Of a DNA stretch of 64,000 bases, positions 1 through 7,603 are shown in pieces; position 1 is the stretch's first letter; every line of letters begins with the position of its first letter. The stretch spans positions 5,332,001 through 5,396,000 of the forward strand of contig NZ_CP107785.1 in NCBI RefSeq assembly GCF_036345915.1, read 5' to 3'. The notes under the pieces are model-generated. The model searched no databases, was not told the origin of the DNA, and saw only the letters and a program-made list of their open reading frames with translations. The DNA comes from Nocardia sp. NBC_00565. Lineage in GTDB: Bacteria > Actinomycetota > Actinomycetes > Mycobacteriales > Mycobacteriaceae. The position numbers were made by a program, and so were the translations under genes.

Positions 1-42
1 CGCGTGCGCGGTGCTCTGTGCGGGCGGCGCGTCGAACACCAT
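1..42 (-). CDS. 5' end of a downstream gene, probably a lysophospholipid acyltransferase
   Basis: An ATG on the minus strand at 42 opens a frame reading MVFDAPPAQSTAHA that runs off the window edge. It begins six bases beyond the stop of the olsB-type gene, so the two are probably co-transcribed. In M. tuberculosis the gene in this place (Rv3026c) is a PlsC-like acyltransferase, which would complete ornithine-lipid-type acylation. That function is inferred from gene order only, because 14 residues carry no recognisable domain. Confidence 0.4.
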   Translation of the reverse strand, partial: MVFDAPPAQSTAHA

Positions 43-47
43 CTGAC

Positions 48-875
48 TCACCGTCCCCCGTCGAGTGCGTTGGCGGCTTCTTGTAATCGGTTGAGGTAGC
101 GGGTGTTGATCGTGTCCAGGCCGAGCAGCGCGACGAAGTCGGCGACCGCGAAATCCGGATCGTGCGCGGGTTCACCGCAGATCTCCGCGCCCAGGCGCAG
201 GTAGCCGCGCAGCAGCGGCGGCAGGTTCGGGCGCGCGGGCGGGGTCATCTCGTCCAGCGTCAGCCCGTCGACGACCACCGGCCGGTAGGGGTGCACCCGC
301 CGCTCGGGATCGGATCCGTGCCGGCTGAGCAGCATGTCGCGCACGCCGCGCACGTTCACCCCGGCCGGATCGGCGGGTGTGTCCTGCATCGGCACCGAGA
401 CGCAGCCCATCACCCACTCGTATCCGGTGAGCTGGATGTAGTGCAGGATGCCCGCCCACATGAGGGTCAGCACCGAGCCGTTGCGGTGGTCCGGTACCAC
501 ACAGGCGCGGCCCATCTCCACGATCCGGTTACCCTCCGGATCGAGTTGGGCCAGATCGAATTCGGTGGCCGTGTAGTAGCCACCCGCCGCGATCACCTTG
601 TCCGGCGGGAGCATTCGGTAGCAGCCGACGAATTCCTCGGTCCGATCGTCACGGACCAGCAGGTGATCGCAGTGCTCGTCGAACCGGTCCGCGTCGAGAC
701 CGGTTCCGTCATCGGGGATCTGGAAGCCGGGCTCACTGGCGAAGACGCCGTAGCGCAGCCGCTGCGCGGCCAGTCGGTGCGCCGAATCCGACGATACGAC
801 CAGCGAATACCGAGACCGTTCCACCCCGGAGTCCGTCGGTCGAGCCGGGGCTGTCAACACGGACGAAATAGTCAT
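48..875 (-). CDS. OlsB-type GNAT family N-acyltransferase
   Basis: About 275 residues if read from ATG 875. The frame stays open to a GTG at 962, which would give 304 residues, but that GTG sits in the loop of a 15-bp inverted repeat, so I prefer the ATG. The body matches the GNAT acyltransferase family of ornithine-acyl-ACP N-acyltransferases and hemolysin-like proteins: an N-terminal segment with RYGVFASEPGF, then the core VEMGRACVVPDHRNGSV and the downstream YEWVMGCVSVP strand. Family members move an acyl chain from acyl-ACP to an amine such as ornithine. Its place beside a probable PlsC-like gene matches Rv3027c-Rv3026c in M. tuberculosis. The substrate is not shown by the sequence. Confidence 0.72.
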   Translation of the reverse strand: MTISSVLTAPARPTDSGVERSRYSLVVSSDSAHRLAAQRLRYGVFASEPGFQIPDDGTGLDADRFDEHCDHLLVRDDRTEEFVGCYRMLPPDKVIAAGGYYTATEFDLAQLDPEGNRIVEMGRACVVPDHRNGSVLTLMWAGILHYIQLTGYEWVMGCVSVPMQDTPADPAGVNVRGVRDMLLSRHGSDPERRVHPYRPVVVDGLTLDEMTPPARPNLPPLLRGYLRLGAEICGEPAHDPDFAVADFVALLGLDTINTRYLNRLQEAANALDGGR

Positions 876-935
876 ATCGGTGATGAAGCCAGCCCGAAAC
901 TGCGCCGGAGCAACCTCGAAGTGTCGCGACGATGC

Positions 936-982
936 CGGTTCGGTGAACGAGACGATGGTCACACCGATCGTTCACCGAACCG
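936..982. promoter_or_regulatory. 15-bp perfect inverted repeat upstream of the olsB-type gene
   Basis: Arms CGGTTCGGTGAACGA (936-950) and its exact reverse complement (968-982) are separated by 17 bases. The element lies about 60-110 bases upstream of the preferred ATG at 875. It could be a paired operator or a leader hairpin. There is no T-rich tail, and no gene ends here, so a terminator role is unlikely. Confidence 0.55.
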
Positions 983-1118
983 TCGCGCCGCATTCGGTCT
1001 CCGGTATCGCTATCGCCGCCTTTTACCTGATCGGCGACCCTTTTCGAGATAACAGGCTGTGAGCCGCATAGTGTTTGTCGCATGACAGCGGTGAGAGTGT
1101 GGTCTCTACGACTCCGAC

Positions 1119-1190
1119 CGATGCCGATGCCGATGCCGATGCCGATGCCGATGCCGATGCCGATGCCGATGCCGATGCCGATGCCGATGC
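1119..1190. repeat. Hexanucleotide tandem repeat, 12 perfect copies of CGATGC
   Basis: Twelve uninterrupted copies of CGATGC fill 72 bases. As 6-mers they keep every frame open: Asp-Ala repeats on the plus strand, Gly-Ile or Ala-Ser on the minus strand. The repeat directly abuts the broken 3' end of a TPR-regulator remnant. The perfection of the copies implies recent slippage. Confidence 0.95.
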
Positions 1191-1199
1191 CAGGATGAT

Positions 1200-1520
1200 T
1201 GCGCGGACTGTAGTCGGCGAACGTCTGGCGGCCGGTGCCGAGATCACTGGGCCAGCGGCGTCGGTGTTCTGGCACCAGGGCGAACTTGTCACGCGCCCAG
1301 TGATCGGGATAGGTCGCAAGTGCGTGTTCCAATGGCGCGGTGGCCTTGTCCGGCTGGTGTAGTACCGACCAGACACGGCCGGTCATGATGTCGAGTTCGG
1401 CGTGATCGACCCAAGCGCACCAGTGCGGGGCCGCGTGGTTCGCTGCCTCGAGCGCGTCACGCGCAATGTCTAGCGCACGGGCCGCTCCGTCACTGTCACC
1501 AGCGACAGCGCACGACCAGG
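1200..1520 (-). pseudogene. Remnant of a TPR-domain transcriptional regulator (C-terminal part)
   Basis: The minus-strand reading contains ALDIARDALEAANHAAP, then HWCAWVDHAELDIMTGR and a segment ending LEHALATYPDHWARDKFALV. This is the helical repeat pattern found near the C-terminus of actinobacterial XRE-type regulators with TPR arrays. Homology stops abruptly near 1270, where the reading becomes low-quality and then enters the hexanucleotide repeat. No helix-turn-helix part is present on the other side, where the sequence changes to an unrelated plus-strand fragment. I infer a truncated, frameshifted leftover rather than a working gene. Confidence 0.5.
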
Positions 1521-1521
1521 T

Positions 1522-1641
1522 GCACCGGGATTCCGAAACCACCTGGAGACGGCGGGATTTGGTGATGTCGAGATCATCCCGACCCATTCGGTGGCCGACG
1601 GTATGCACTCGGCGATCGTGAAAGCCGGCAAACCCCGCTGA
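1522..1641 (+). pseudogene. C-terminal fragment of a methyltransferase
   Basis: The plus frame reads HLETAGFGDVEII followed by PTHSVADGMHSAIVKAGKPR and a TGA at 1639-1641. The AGF-x-DVEI / THxVADGMHxAIVKA pattern resembles the extreme C-terminus of class I methyltransferases of the arsenite-methyltransferase type. The upstream part, including the SAM-binding motifs, is missing: going left the sequence becomes the antisense of the TPR-regulator remnant. It is therefore a relic of about 40 codons. The assignment rests on a short motif and is by eye. Confidence 0.45.
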
Positions 1642-1832
1642 GTAGAGGGTGTGCTCGGTCCATTACTCCTTCAGGCTGTCGTCATCGTTCTCGATTGGCG
1701 TGTCGGGACACACCACCACGTCATCCCGCTACCGTGCGGGGGGTCGACCACAAAGGACTGTCCGGCGGCCAACGGGTAAGAGTTCCCTTGGCAGCCCGGT
1801 ACTGGCGTAGACCGATTGAGAGGATCTGAACC

Positions 1833-3356
1833 TTGAGCGATCTTTCTCGCCGTGACCTGCTCAGGACGTCGGCGGCCGCTGGCGTCGGAGCAGTCGTTGT
1901 CTCGGGCCTTACGGCCGCAGACACGCCGGATATTGCGGACGCAAGCGCCCCGGGAATTGCGGCCGCGGACCACCCGAGTAAAAGCCCGGGATGCCCGCCC
2001 GCGACGCTGACCGGCCACATCGTCCGCCCGGGTGACGTGTCGTACACGGATGCGCGACTCGGCTGGGACCAGCTCTTTTCTCACTATCCGCTGGTCATCG
2101 CCTTCGCACAGGAAACCCAGGACGTGGTGAACGCCCTGACGTGGGCGCGCCAGCACGACATCGCGCTGCGGGTGCGGAGCGGCCGCCACGCCCTCGAAGG
2201 CTGGTCGAACCTCGACAACGGCATCGTAATCGACGTCAGCCAGCTGAAGTCGGTCCAGATCGACCCTGGCGCTCGTATCGCGACGGTCGGTGCCGGGCTG
2301 AACCAACTGGAAGCGGTGACGACGCTCGCGAAGCAGAACTTTGCGGTCACAACCGGGAGCGAGGGCAGCGTGAGCTTGTGTGGTGCGACGCTTGGCGGTG
2401 GCCTCGGGCCCCTCAACCGCTGGCTCGGCATGGCCTGCGACAGCCTGATCGCGGCCGAGGTCGTCGTCCCGTCGGGTCACGACTGCGCCGAGGTGATCAA
2501 CGCGGACTTGCAGCACCACTCGGACCTGCTCTGGGCGCTTCGCGGGGCGGGAAACGGCAACTTCGGGATCGTCACACAACTCACATATAAGGTGTATCCG
2601 CTCGAGCATCTCGCCTATGTGCAGGCGACATGGGATGGACTTGGGGACCTGTACGGGGTCTTCGAAGCGTGGCAGCGTACGGTACCGTCCGCCGACAGCC
2701 GTCTGGGATCCGAGCTCGAGATCCACAAGTCCCAGATCCTGCTGTCCGCGTGGCTTGTGGACGGGGCAGCGGCACAGGCCACAGAGATGCTGGCTCCGAT
2801 CCTGTCGGTCGGCACGCCCGATGTCACGGTGCAGGTCGGTCACTGGGGCGACTTCTATGCGGGAGCCCAGGTCCCGCTCGCGCAAGAGCCCGCGAACTGG
2901 AAGTTCTTCTCGGAGTTCGTCAAAGAGCAGTTCCCGAAGAAGGCGATCGACATCATCGGCGACTTCATGCGAAACGCTCCCACAGAGGAGAGCAACTACT
3001 TCGTCGATGCCTTCGGTGGGGCGATCAAGAGGGAGCCCCCCGGCGGCACGGCGTTCGCACATCGCGACGCGCTTTTCTACGGCGAGATCGGCGCAGCCTG
3101 GGGGACTCGTTCAACACAACCAGGCGTCGGCGACCCGCTGACCTCGCAGGCCCAGGCCTGGACCGCTGAGTTCAGCCAGGCGCTGCGGCCCTACGCGGAC
3201 GGCGCCTACGTCAACGTGCCGAACGTCGGAATGCAAGAGTGGCAGACCGCCTACTGGGGGAGCCAGCGCTTCGAGCGGCTGCGCAGGATCAAGGCGAAGT
3301 ACGACCCGCACAACGTCTTCCAGTACGAACAGAGTATCCCGCCCGCGTCACACTGA
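1833..3356 (+). CDS. Secreted FAD-dependent oxidoreductase, berberine-bridge (BBE) type
   Basis: The start is TTG 1833 behind GAGAGG at 1818-1823; it gives 507 residues with a twin-arginine signal (SRRDLL, residues 5-10) and a hydrophobic Ala/Gly stretch, so the protein is probably exported folded with its flavin. A PCMH-type FAD domain follows. RVRSGRHALEGWS supplies the His used for covalent flavin in this family, and SLCGATLGGGLG may supply the Cys of a bicovalent link. The C-terminal BBE segment ends with KYDPHNVFQYEQSI. Family members oxidise alcohols, sugars or alkaloid-like substrates with oxygen; the substrate here is unknown. It stands alone between pseudogene debris. Confidence 0.82.
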   Translation: MSDLSRRDLLRTSAAAGVGAVVVSGLTAADTPDIADASAPGIAAADHPSKSPGCPPATLTGHIVRPGDVSYTDARLGWDQLFSHYPLVIAFAQETQDVVNALTWARQHDIALRVRSGRHALEGWSNLDNGIVIDVSQLKSVQIDPGARIATVGAGLNQLEAVTTLAKQNFAVTTGSEGSVSLCGATLGGGLGPLNRWLGMACDSLIAAEVVVPSGHDCAEVINADLQHHSDLLWALRGAGNGNFGIVTQLTYKVYPLEHLAYVQATWDGLGDLYGVFEAWQRTVPSADSRLGSELEIHKSQILLSAWLVDGAAAQATEMLAPILSVGTPDVTVQVGHWGDFYAGAQVPLAQEPANWKFFSEFVKEQFPKKAIDIIGDFMRNAPTEESNYFVDAFGGAIKREPPGGTAFAHRDALFYGEIGAAWGTRSTQPGVGDPLTSQAQAWTAEFSQALRPYADGAYVNVPNVGMQEWQTAYWGSQRFERLRRIKAKYDPHNVFQYEQSIPPASH

Positions 3357-3959
3357 TCGACCACTGATAATCGGCTTCGATCACCAACCGCCCACCTGAA
3401 AACCGCAAGTCGTCCGCGTTCCCGTGTTCGACGCGCCCCGCCGAGGGCACATCCAGTGCATGGAGCTACCAGGGAGGCTATGCGGTAAAGGCACCGCGAC
3501 TGAAACCGAGCAGCGCGATTCGGTCCCCAGGTCGGTAAGCGGTGGTCAGCCAGTGGTAGGCGTCATCATGTTGCCGGACAACCCTTCCCCGGCGATTCCC
3601 CCCGGCAGCCAGCCGAACTGACCACCGCTCTCGGTTCCTACCCCCGACTGGTATCGCGTCAGCTGGCCCTGGTCGTTAGGGCCTCGAAACAGTGTGCCGA
3701 AGGCCGTCTACCGGCGTCGAACCCCTGTTACGGCAGGGCGAATAGCAGTTCCGGGTTCGGCTTCCCGGACCGTGTTCTGTCGCGAATCGGTTTGCAAGGA
3801 TCGGGCAGTCGGAAGTTCTGTATAGCGCGGACACTGTAGTGAGGAGTGCTCGACGCGCTGAATCGCAGGGGACGGCGTTGTCGGGCAAGCGCACACCTAC
3901 GGTGGTCGCCGACGAACATCCGGCTGTCAGCCTGTCGCACCGACCCGAAGGAATCCGTC
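3357..3959. other. Gene-poor stretch with pseudogene debris and the dnaK leader
   Basis: No convincing intact gene lies here. Positions 3478-3655 hold a broken DUF2235 fragment (separate entry). The last 100 bases carry GAAGGAA at 3947-3953, a good ribosome-binding site for dnaK at 3960. I looked for HspR (CTTGAGT-N7-ACTCAAG) and HrcA operators upstream of dnaK. Only a lone GAGTGCTCG half-site at 3844-3852 turned up, with a poor partner. Confidence 0.6.
3478..3655 (-). pseudogene. Fragment of a DUF2235 (alpha/beta-hydrolase-like) protein
   Basis: Read on the minus strand, 3655 to about 3569 gives YQSGVGTESGG and then FGWLPGGIAGEGLSGN. After a one-base shift the reading continues as DAYHWLTTAYRPGDRI and ALLGFSRGAFTA, followed by an in-frame stop near 3480. 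This is the signature of the DUF2235 hydrolase-like domain, with its GFSRGA nucleophile elbow. The frameshift, the stop and the missing flanks mark it as dead. DUF2235 proteins often occur near secretion or polymorphic-toxin loci, but nothing else of that kind is left here. Confidence 0.55.
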
Positions 3960-5837
3960 ATGGCAACAGCTGTAGGCATCGATCTGGGAACGACGAACTC
4001 CGTGATCGCGAGCTGGCAAGGCGGTGAGCCGGTGGTGATCGCAAACGCCGAGGGAGCGCGCACGACACCGTCGGTGGTCGCGTTCACCGAGGGCGGCGAG
4101 CGCCTGGTCGGGCAACTTGCCCGCAGGCAGTCGATCCTGAATCCGAAGGGCACCATCTATTCGGCGAAGCGATTCATCGGCCGCCGCTTCGAGGAGATAT
4201 CGGAGGAAGCCAAAGCGGTGAGCTTCGATGTCGTCGCGGGAGAGGGCGGCGCGGCCCGCTTCGACGTCCGCGGCAAGTTGTACGCGCCGGAGGAGATCAG
4301 CGCACTGGTGCTGCGCAAGCTGGTCGACGATGCAAGCAAATTCCTGGGCGAGCGGGTCAAGGAAGCAGTCATCACCGTGCCCGCCTACTTCAATGACGCC
4401 CAGCGCAACGCCACCAAAGACGCCGGCCGCATTGCCGGGCTAGACGTGCTGCGGATCATCAATGAGCCGACCGCGGCTGCGCTGGCCTACGGCTTGGACA
4501 AACAGACCCATGAGACCGTGCTGGTCTTCGACCTCGGCGGTGGCACTTTCGACGTGAGCCTGCTCGACGTCGGTGACGGCGTGGTCGAGGTGCGCGCCAC
4601 CGCAGGCGACTCCCATCTCGGCGGCGACGATTTCGACCGTCGCCTGGTCGACTATCTGGCCGACGAATTCCAGCGTGACCAGCACATCGACCTGCGCGCC
4701 GACCCGCAAGCGCTGCAGCGACTCTTCGAGGCGGCCGAGAAGGCCAAGGTCGAACTGTCGTCGGTGGCGCAGACCCAGGTGAATCTGCCGTTCGTGACGG
4801 CCGACGCGAACGGTCCCAAGCACCTCACCACCACGATCATGCGGTCGAAATTCGAGGACCTGACCGCGGATCTGGTGCAACGCTGCCTCGACCCGGTGGA
4901 GCAGGCGATGAGCGATGCCAAGGTGACCGCCAACGACATCGACGAGGTGATCCTGGTCGGCGGCTCCACTCGCATCCCGGCGGTGCAGGCGCTGGTCCGT
5001 AGGCTCACCGGCGGCAAGGACCCGAACATGAGCGTCAACCCAGACGAGGTCGTCGCGCTCGGCGCGGCCATCCAGGCGGGTGTGCTCAAGGGTGAGGTCT
5101 CCGACGTGCTGCTGCTCGACGTGACACCGCTGTCGCTGGGCGTGGAAACCCAGGGTGGGGTGATGACGAAAATTATCGAACGCAACACCACCATCCCGGC
5201 CCGGCGCACCGAGGTATTCGCCACCGCGGAGGACAATCAGCCCGCCGTCGATATCGTGGTACTGCAAGGCGAACGGGAGCGCGCCGCCGACAATCGCGTG
5301 CTCGGCCGGTTCCGGCTGGAGGACATTCGGCCCGCCCCGCGTGGCGAGGCACACATCGAGGTCACCTTCGATATCGACGCGAACGGCATCCTCAATGTCA
5401 CCGCCCGCGACAAGGACACCGGCCGCGAGCAGAGCATCACCATCAGCGAGCAGTCCAATCTGGACCCGAGCGAGGTCGAACGCATGCTCGCCGAAGCCGA
5501 AAGCCACCGCCGCGAGGACGAGGAGTTGCGTAAGGCCGTCGATGGCCGCAATGAACTCGATTCGGTCGCCTACCAAGTGGAGCGGCGCCTCGCCGAACTC
5601 GGCGACACCGCCGCCCCTCACGATCGAGCCCGCGCCGAGATGCTGATCGCCGATGCCAGGCAGTTGGTCAAGGAAGATGCCCCGCTGGAGCGCGTGCAAC
5701 CGCTCACCGCGGAACTGCAGCAGCTGCTGTACGGACTCGCACCCGCCCGGACCGGAGGCGATGGCGGACAACCGGGCGGCGCCACGCCATCGCCGGGCGA
5801 CGACGATGTGATCGACGCCGAGTTCGACCGGAGCTGA
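3960..5837 (+). CDS. dnaK: Hsp70 chaperone DnaK (probable second copy)
   Basis: ATG 3960 sits seven bases after GAAGGAA and gives 625 residues, the usual DnaK length; the longer upstream frame has no Hsp70 homology. The ATPase domain shows [10 protein letters not shown] at the N-terminus, [14 protein letters not shown] in the middle and [11 protein letters not shown] before the linker [12 protein letters not shown]. The substrate domain and helical lid follow, ending in an acidic [10 protein letters not shown] tail. It folds client proteins in an ATP cycle driven by the J protein and GrpE, both encoded next. Only nine bases separate it from grpE. It leads an eight-gene operon joined to clpB and redox genes. 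Actinomycetes normally carry a housekeeping dnaK-grpE-dnaJ-hspR elsewhere, so this is probably a paralogue; that is inference. Confidence 0.95.
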   Translation: MATAVGIDLGTTNSVIASWQGGEPVVIANAEGARTTPSVVAFTEGGERLVGQLARRQSILNPKGTIYSAKRFIGRRFEEISEEAKAVSFDVVAGEGGAARFDVRGKLYAPEEISALVLRKLVDDASKFLGERVKEAVITVPAYFNDAQRNATKDAGRIAGLDVLRIINEPTAAALAYGLDKQTHETVLVFDLGGGTFDVSLLDVGDGVVEVRATAGDSHLGGDDFDRRLVDYLADEFQRDQHIDLRADPQALQRLFEAAEKAKVELSSVAQTQVNLPFVTADANGPKHLTTTIMRSKFEDLTADLVQRCLDPVEQAMSDAKVTANDIDEVILVGGSTRIPAVQALVRRLTGGKDPNMSVNPDEVVALGAAIQAGVLKGEVSDVLLLDVTPLSLGVETQGGVMTKIIERNTTIPARRTEVFATAEDNQPAVDIVVLQGERERAADNRVLGRFRLEDIRPAPRGEAHIEVTFDIDANGILNVTARDKDTGREQSITISEQSNLDPSEVERMLAEAESHRREDEELRKAVDGRNELDSVAYQVERRLAELGDTAAPHDRARAEMLIADARQLVKEDAPLERVQPLTAELQQLLYGLAPARTGGDGGQPGGATPSPGDDDVIDAEFDRS

Positions 5838-5846
5838 GGCACGCTG

Positions 5847-6359
5847 ATGGACAGTTCCGCCGACCAGTCGACCGACGACGCGAAGACCGATGACACGGGC
5901 CAGGATCAGTCGCCCCCAGGCCAGCCCGACTCGGCTGTCGCCCAGCTGGAAGACCGCTGGCGCCGCGCCGCCGCCGACTTGGACAACCTACGCAAGCGGT
6001 ATGCACGTGACCTGGACCGCGAACGTGCCGCCGAACGGTCCAAGGTGGCCGCCGCCTGGCTGCCCGTGCTGGACAATCTGGAACTGGCGCTGGCCCACGC
6101 GGGCAGCGAGCCGGACGCGATAGTGCAAGGCGTGCAATCGATCCGAGACCAAGCGGTGCAACTGCTCGAGCAACTCGGCTACGCACGATATGCCGAGACC
6201 GGAGTTCCGTTCTCGCCCACTGTGCACGAGGTGGTGGGGGTGGTCGAGGCGCCGGATGTCCCGCCTGGCACCGTGCTCGAGGTCGTGCGCCCCGGATACG
6301 GCGAGAACGGCGGGCAGCTGCGGCCCGCGGCAGTGGTCGTCAGCAGGGGGGAGGGGTGA
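5847..6359 (+). CDS. grpE: Nucleotide exchange factor GrpE
   Basis: 170 residues. A charged, disordered N-terminus (residues 1-30) leads into a long coiled coil containing EDRWRRAAADLDNLRKRY. The beta domain with VPFSPTVHEVVGVV and VRPGYGENGGQLRPAAVVV follows, as in the GrpE family. The protein releases ADP from DnaK. It begins nine bases after dnaK and ends six bases before the J-protein gene, so the three are one transcript. It is shorter than typical actinobacterial housekeeping GrpE, mainly in the N-terminal extension. Confidence 0.92.
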   Translation: MDSSADQSTDDAKTDDTGQDQSPPGQPDSAVAQLEDRWRRAAADLDNLRKRYARDLDRERAAERSKVAAAWLPVLDNLELALAHAGSEPDAIVQGVQSIRDQAVQLLEQLGYARYAETGVPFSPTVHEVVGVVEAPDVPPGTVLEVVRPGYGENGGQLRPAAVVVSRGEG

Positions 6360-6365
6360 GCGCCG

Positions 6366-7277
6366 ATGGCACGCGACTTCTACGAAGTCCTCGGGGTGCC
6401 CCGTGATGCCGACAAGGACCAGATCCAGCAGGCATATCGCAAGCTCGCCCGCCGCTACCACCCGGACGTTAATTCCGAGCCCGCGGCGGCGGATCGGTTC
6501 AAGGAGATCGGTGAGGCGTATCAGGTGCTGTCCGACCCGTCGACCAGGCGCCGCTACGACCGATTCGGCGCCGACTTCCGGCAGATACCGGAGGACTACG
6601 ACGAACGGGTTGCCGCGGCCGGTGGCGGTTTCGGGCGTAGCCGCGGCGGCACCCGGGTCCAGTACGGCGAGGGATTCGGGGCCGGTGGGCCCGTCGATCT
6701 CGAGGACCTCTTCAGCGGAATGTTCGGCGGCCGTGGTGGATTCGGCCCGATTCCGGGCGCCGACCAGGAGGCCGAGTTCGAGCTCACCCTCGAGGAGGCC
6801 TACCGCGGTGGCAAGCGGACCCTCCACTTGGACGGGCGCAGCTTCACCGTCGACATTCCGGCCGGGGTAATCGACGGACAGCGAATCCGGCTGGCCGGGC
6901 AGGGCGGCCGCGGCAGCGGTGACGGGGCCGCCGGGGATCTGTACCTCGTCGTGCGGATCAAGCCACATCGGCGATTCCGGCTGCATGGCCGCGACATCCA
7001 CCTCGACCTCCCGGTCTCCCCGTGGGAGGCGGTGCTCGGAGCCACGGTCGCCGTCCCTACCCCGAACGGTGAGGCAAAGGTCAAGGTGGCGCCGGGGTCG
7101 TCTACGGGACGGAAGCTGCGGTTGCGTGGCGAAGGCATGCCCAACCCACGCGGCGCGAACGGCGACCTGTACGCCGAGGTCAAGGTGATGGTGCCTGCGA
7201 AGCCGACCGAGAAGGAACGAAAGCTGTTCGAGCAGTTGGCGGCCGAATCGACCTTCGACCCGAGGAGGGGCACATGA
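6366..7277 (+). CDS. CbpA-type (class B) J-domain co-chaperone
   Basis: 303 residues. The J domain carries the essential HPD motif in YHPDVNSEP, with FYEVLGV at the start, and is followed by a Gly/Phe-rich linker to about residue 130. Two beta-sandwich client-binding domains come next, ending with [11 protein letters not shown]. The four CxxCxGxG zinc repeats of classical DnaJ are absent, so this is a CbpA/DnaJ class B protein. It stimulates DnaK and delivers clients. Its stop overlaps the next start in an ATGA, and the next gene encodes a CbpM-like protein, the known kind of partner of CbpA. Confidence 0.93.
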   Translation: MARDFYEVLGVPRDADKDQIQQAYRKLARRYHPDVNSEPAAADRFKEIGEAYQVLSDPSTRRRYDRFGADFRQIPEDYDERVAAAGGGFGRSRGGTRVQYGEGFGAGGPVDLEDLFSGMFGGRGGFGPIPGADQEAEFELTLEEAYRGGKRTLHLDGRSFTVDIPAGVIDGQRIRLAGQGGRGSGDGAAGDLYLVVRIKPHRRFRLHGRDIHLDLPVSPWEAVLGATVAVPTPNGEAKVKVAPGSSTGRKLRLRGEGMPNPRGANGDLYAEVKVMVPAKPTEKERKLFEQLAAESTFDPRRGT

Positions 7278-7603
7278 ACACCTTTGTTTCGGCCAACCGG
7301 TATGTCTTGGTACGCCCGGCGCCGCTGCCGCTGGAAACCTTCGCACGGCGGGTCGGGTTGCACCCCGAGCTCGTGCGCAGGCTGGCCGCGCTCGGCCTGC
7401 TCGATTGCACCCGCGACAGCGCGGGGGAGCTGCGTTTCGAACCGTCCGAGGTGGCCGTCGTCGCCCGGATCCAACGGTTACGGACGGGCCTGGGCCTGAA
7501 CTATGCGGCGATCGGGTTGGTGCTCGATCTGCTGGACCGAATCGAGAAGCTCGAAGCCGATCCTCGCCGAAGGAGGACCTCAACATGGACACCAGCCGAC
7601 TGA
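7274..7603 (+). CDS. CbpM / MerR-HTH-like chaperone modulator
   Basis: 109 residues with an N-terminal MerR-like winged helix: [34 protein letters not shown], written here in shorter form as motifs [10 protein letters not shown] and [12 protein letters not shown]-terminal helical part with [20 protein letters not shown] follows. In E. coli, CbpM has this fold, is co-encoded with CbpA and inhibits its J domain rather than acting mainly on DNA. In actinomycetes the same slot is normally filled by HspR. The gene overlaps the J-protein stop by four bases and the clpB start by 19, so all three are translationally coupled. Whether it binds the J domain, DNA or both cannot be told here. Confidence 0.7.
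   Translation: MNTFVSANRYVLVRPAPLPLETFARRVGLHPELVRRLAALGLLDCTRDSAGELRFEPSEVAVVARIQRLRTGLGLNYAAIGLVLDLLDRIEKLEADPRRRRTSTWTPAD

Noticed and set aside
1075..1362. Plus-strand frame with an Asp-Ala repeat
   Set aside because: Again the translated tandem repeat, followed by antisense of the TPR remnant; no ribosome-binding site.
733..1608. Minus-strand frame of 291 residues with a long Gly-Ile repeat
   Set aside because: The repeat is the translated hexanucleotide tract, and the frame fuses a dead regulator fragment to antisense of the olsB-type gene. Not a gene.
3780..3960. HspR (HAIR) or CIRCE operator upstream of dnaK
   Set aside because: No CTTGAGT-N7-ACTCAAG is present. GAGTGCTCG at 3844-3852 matches half of CIRCE, but the partner half matches only about four of nine bases.
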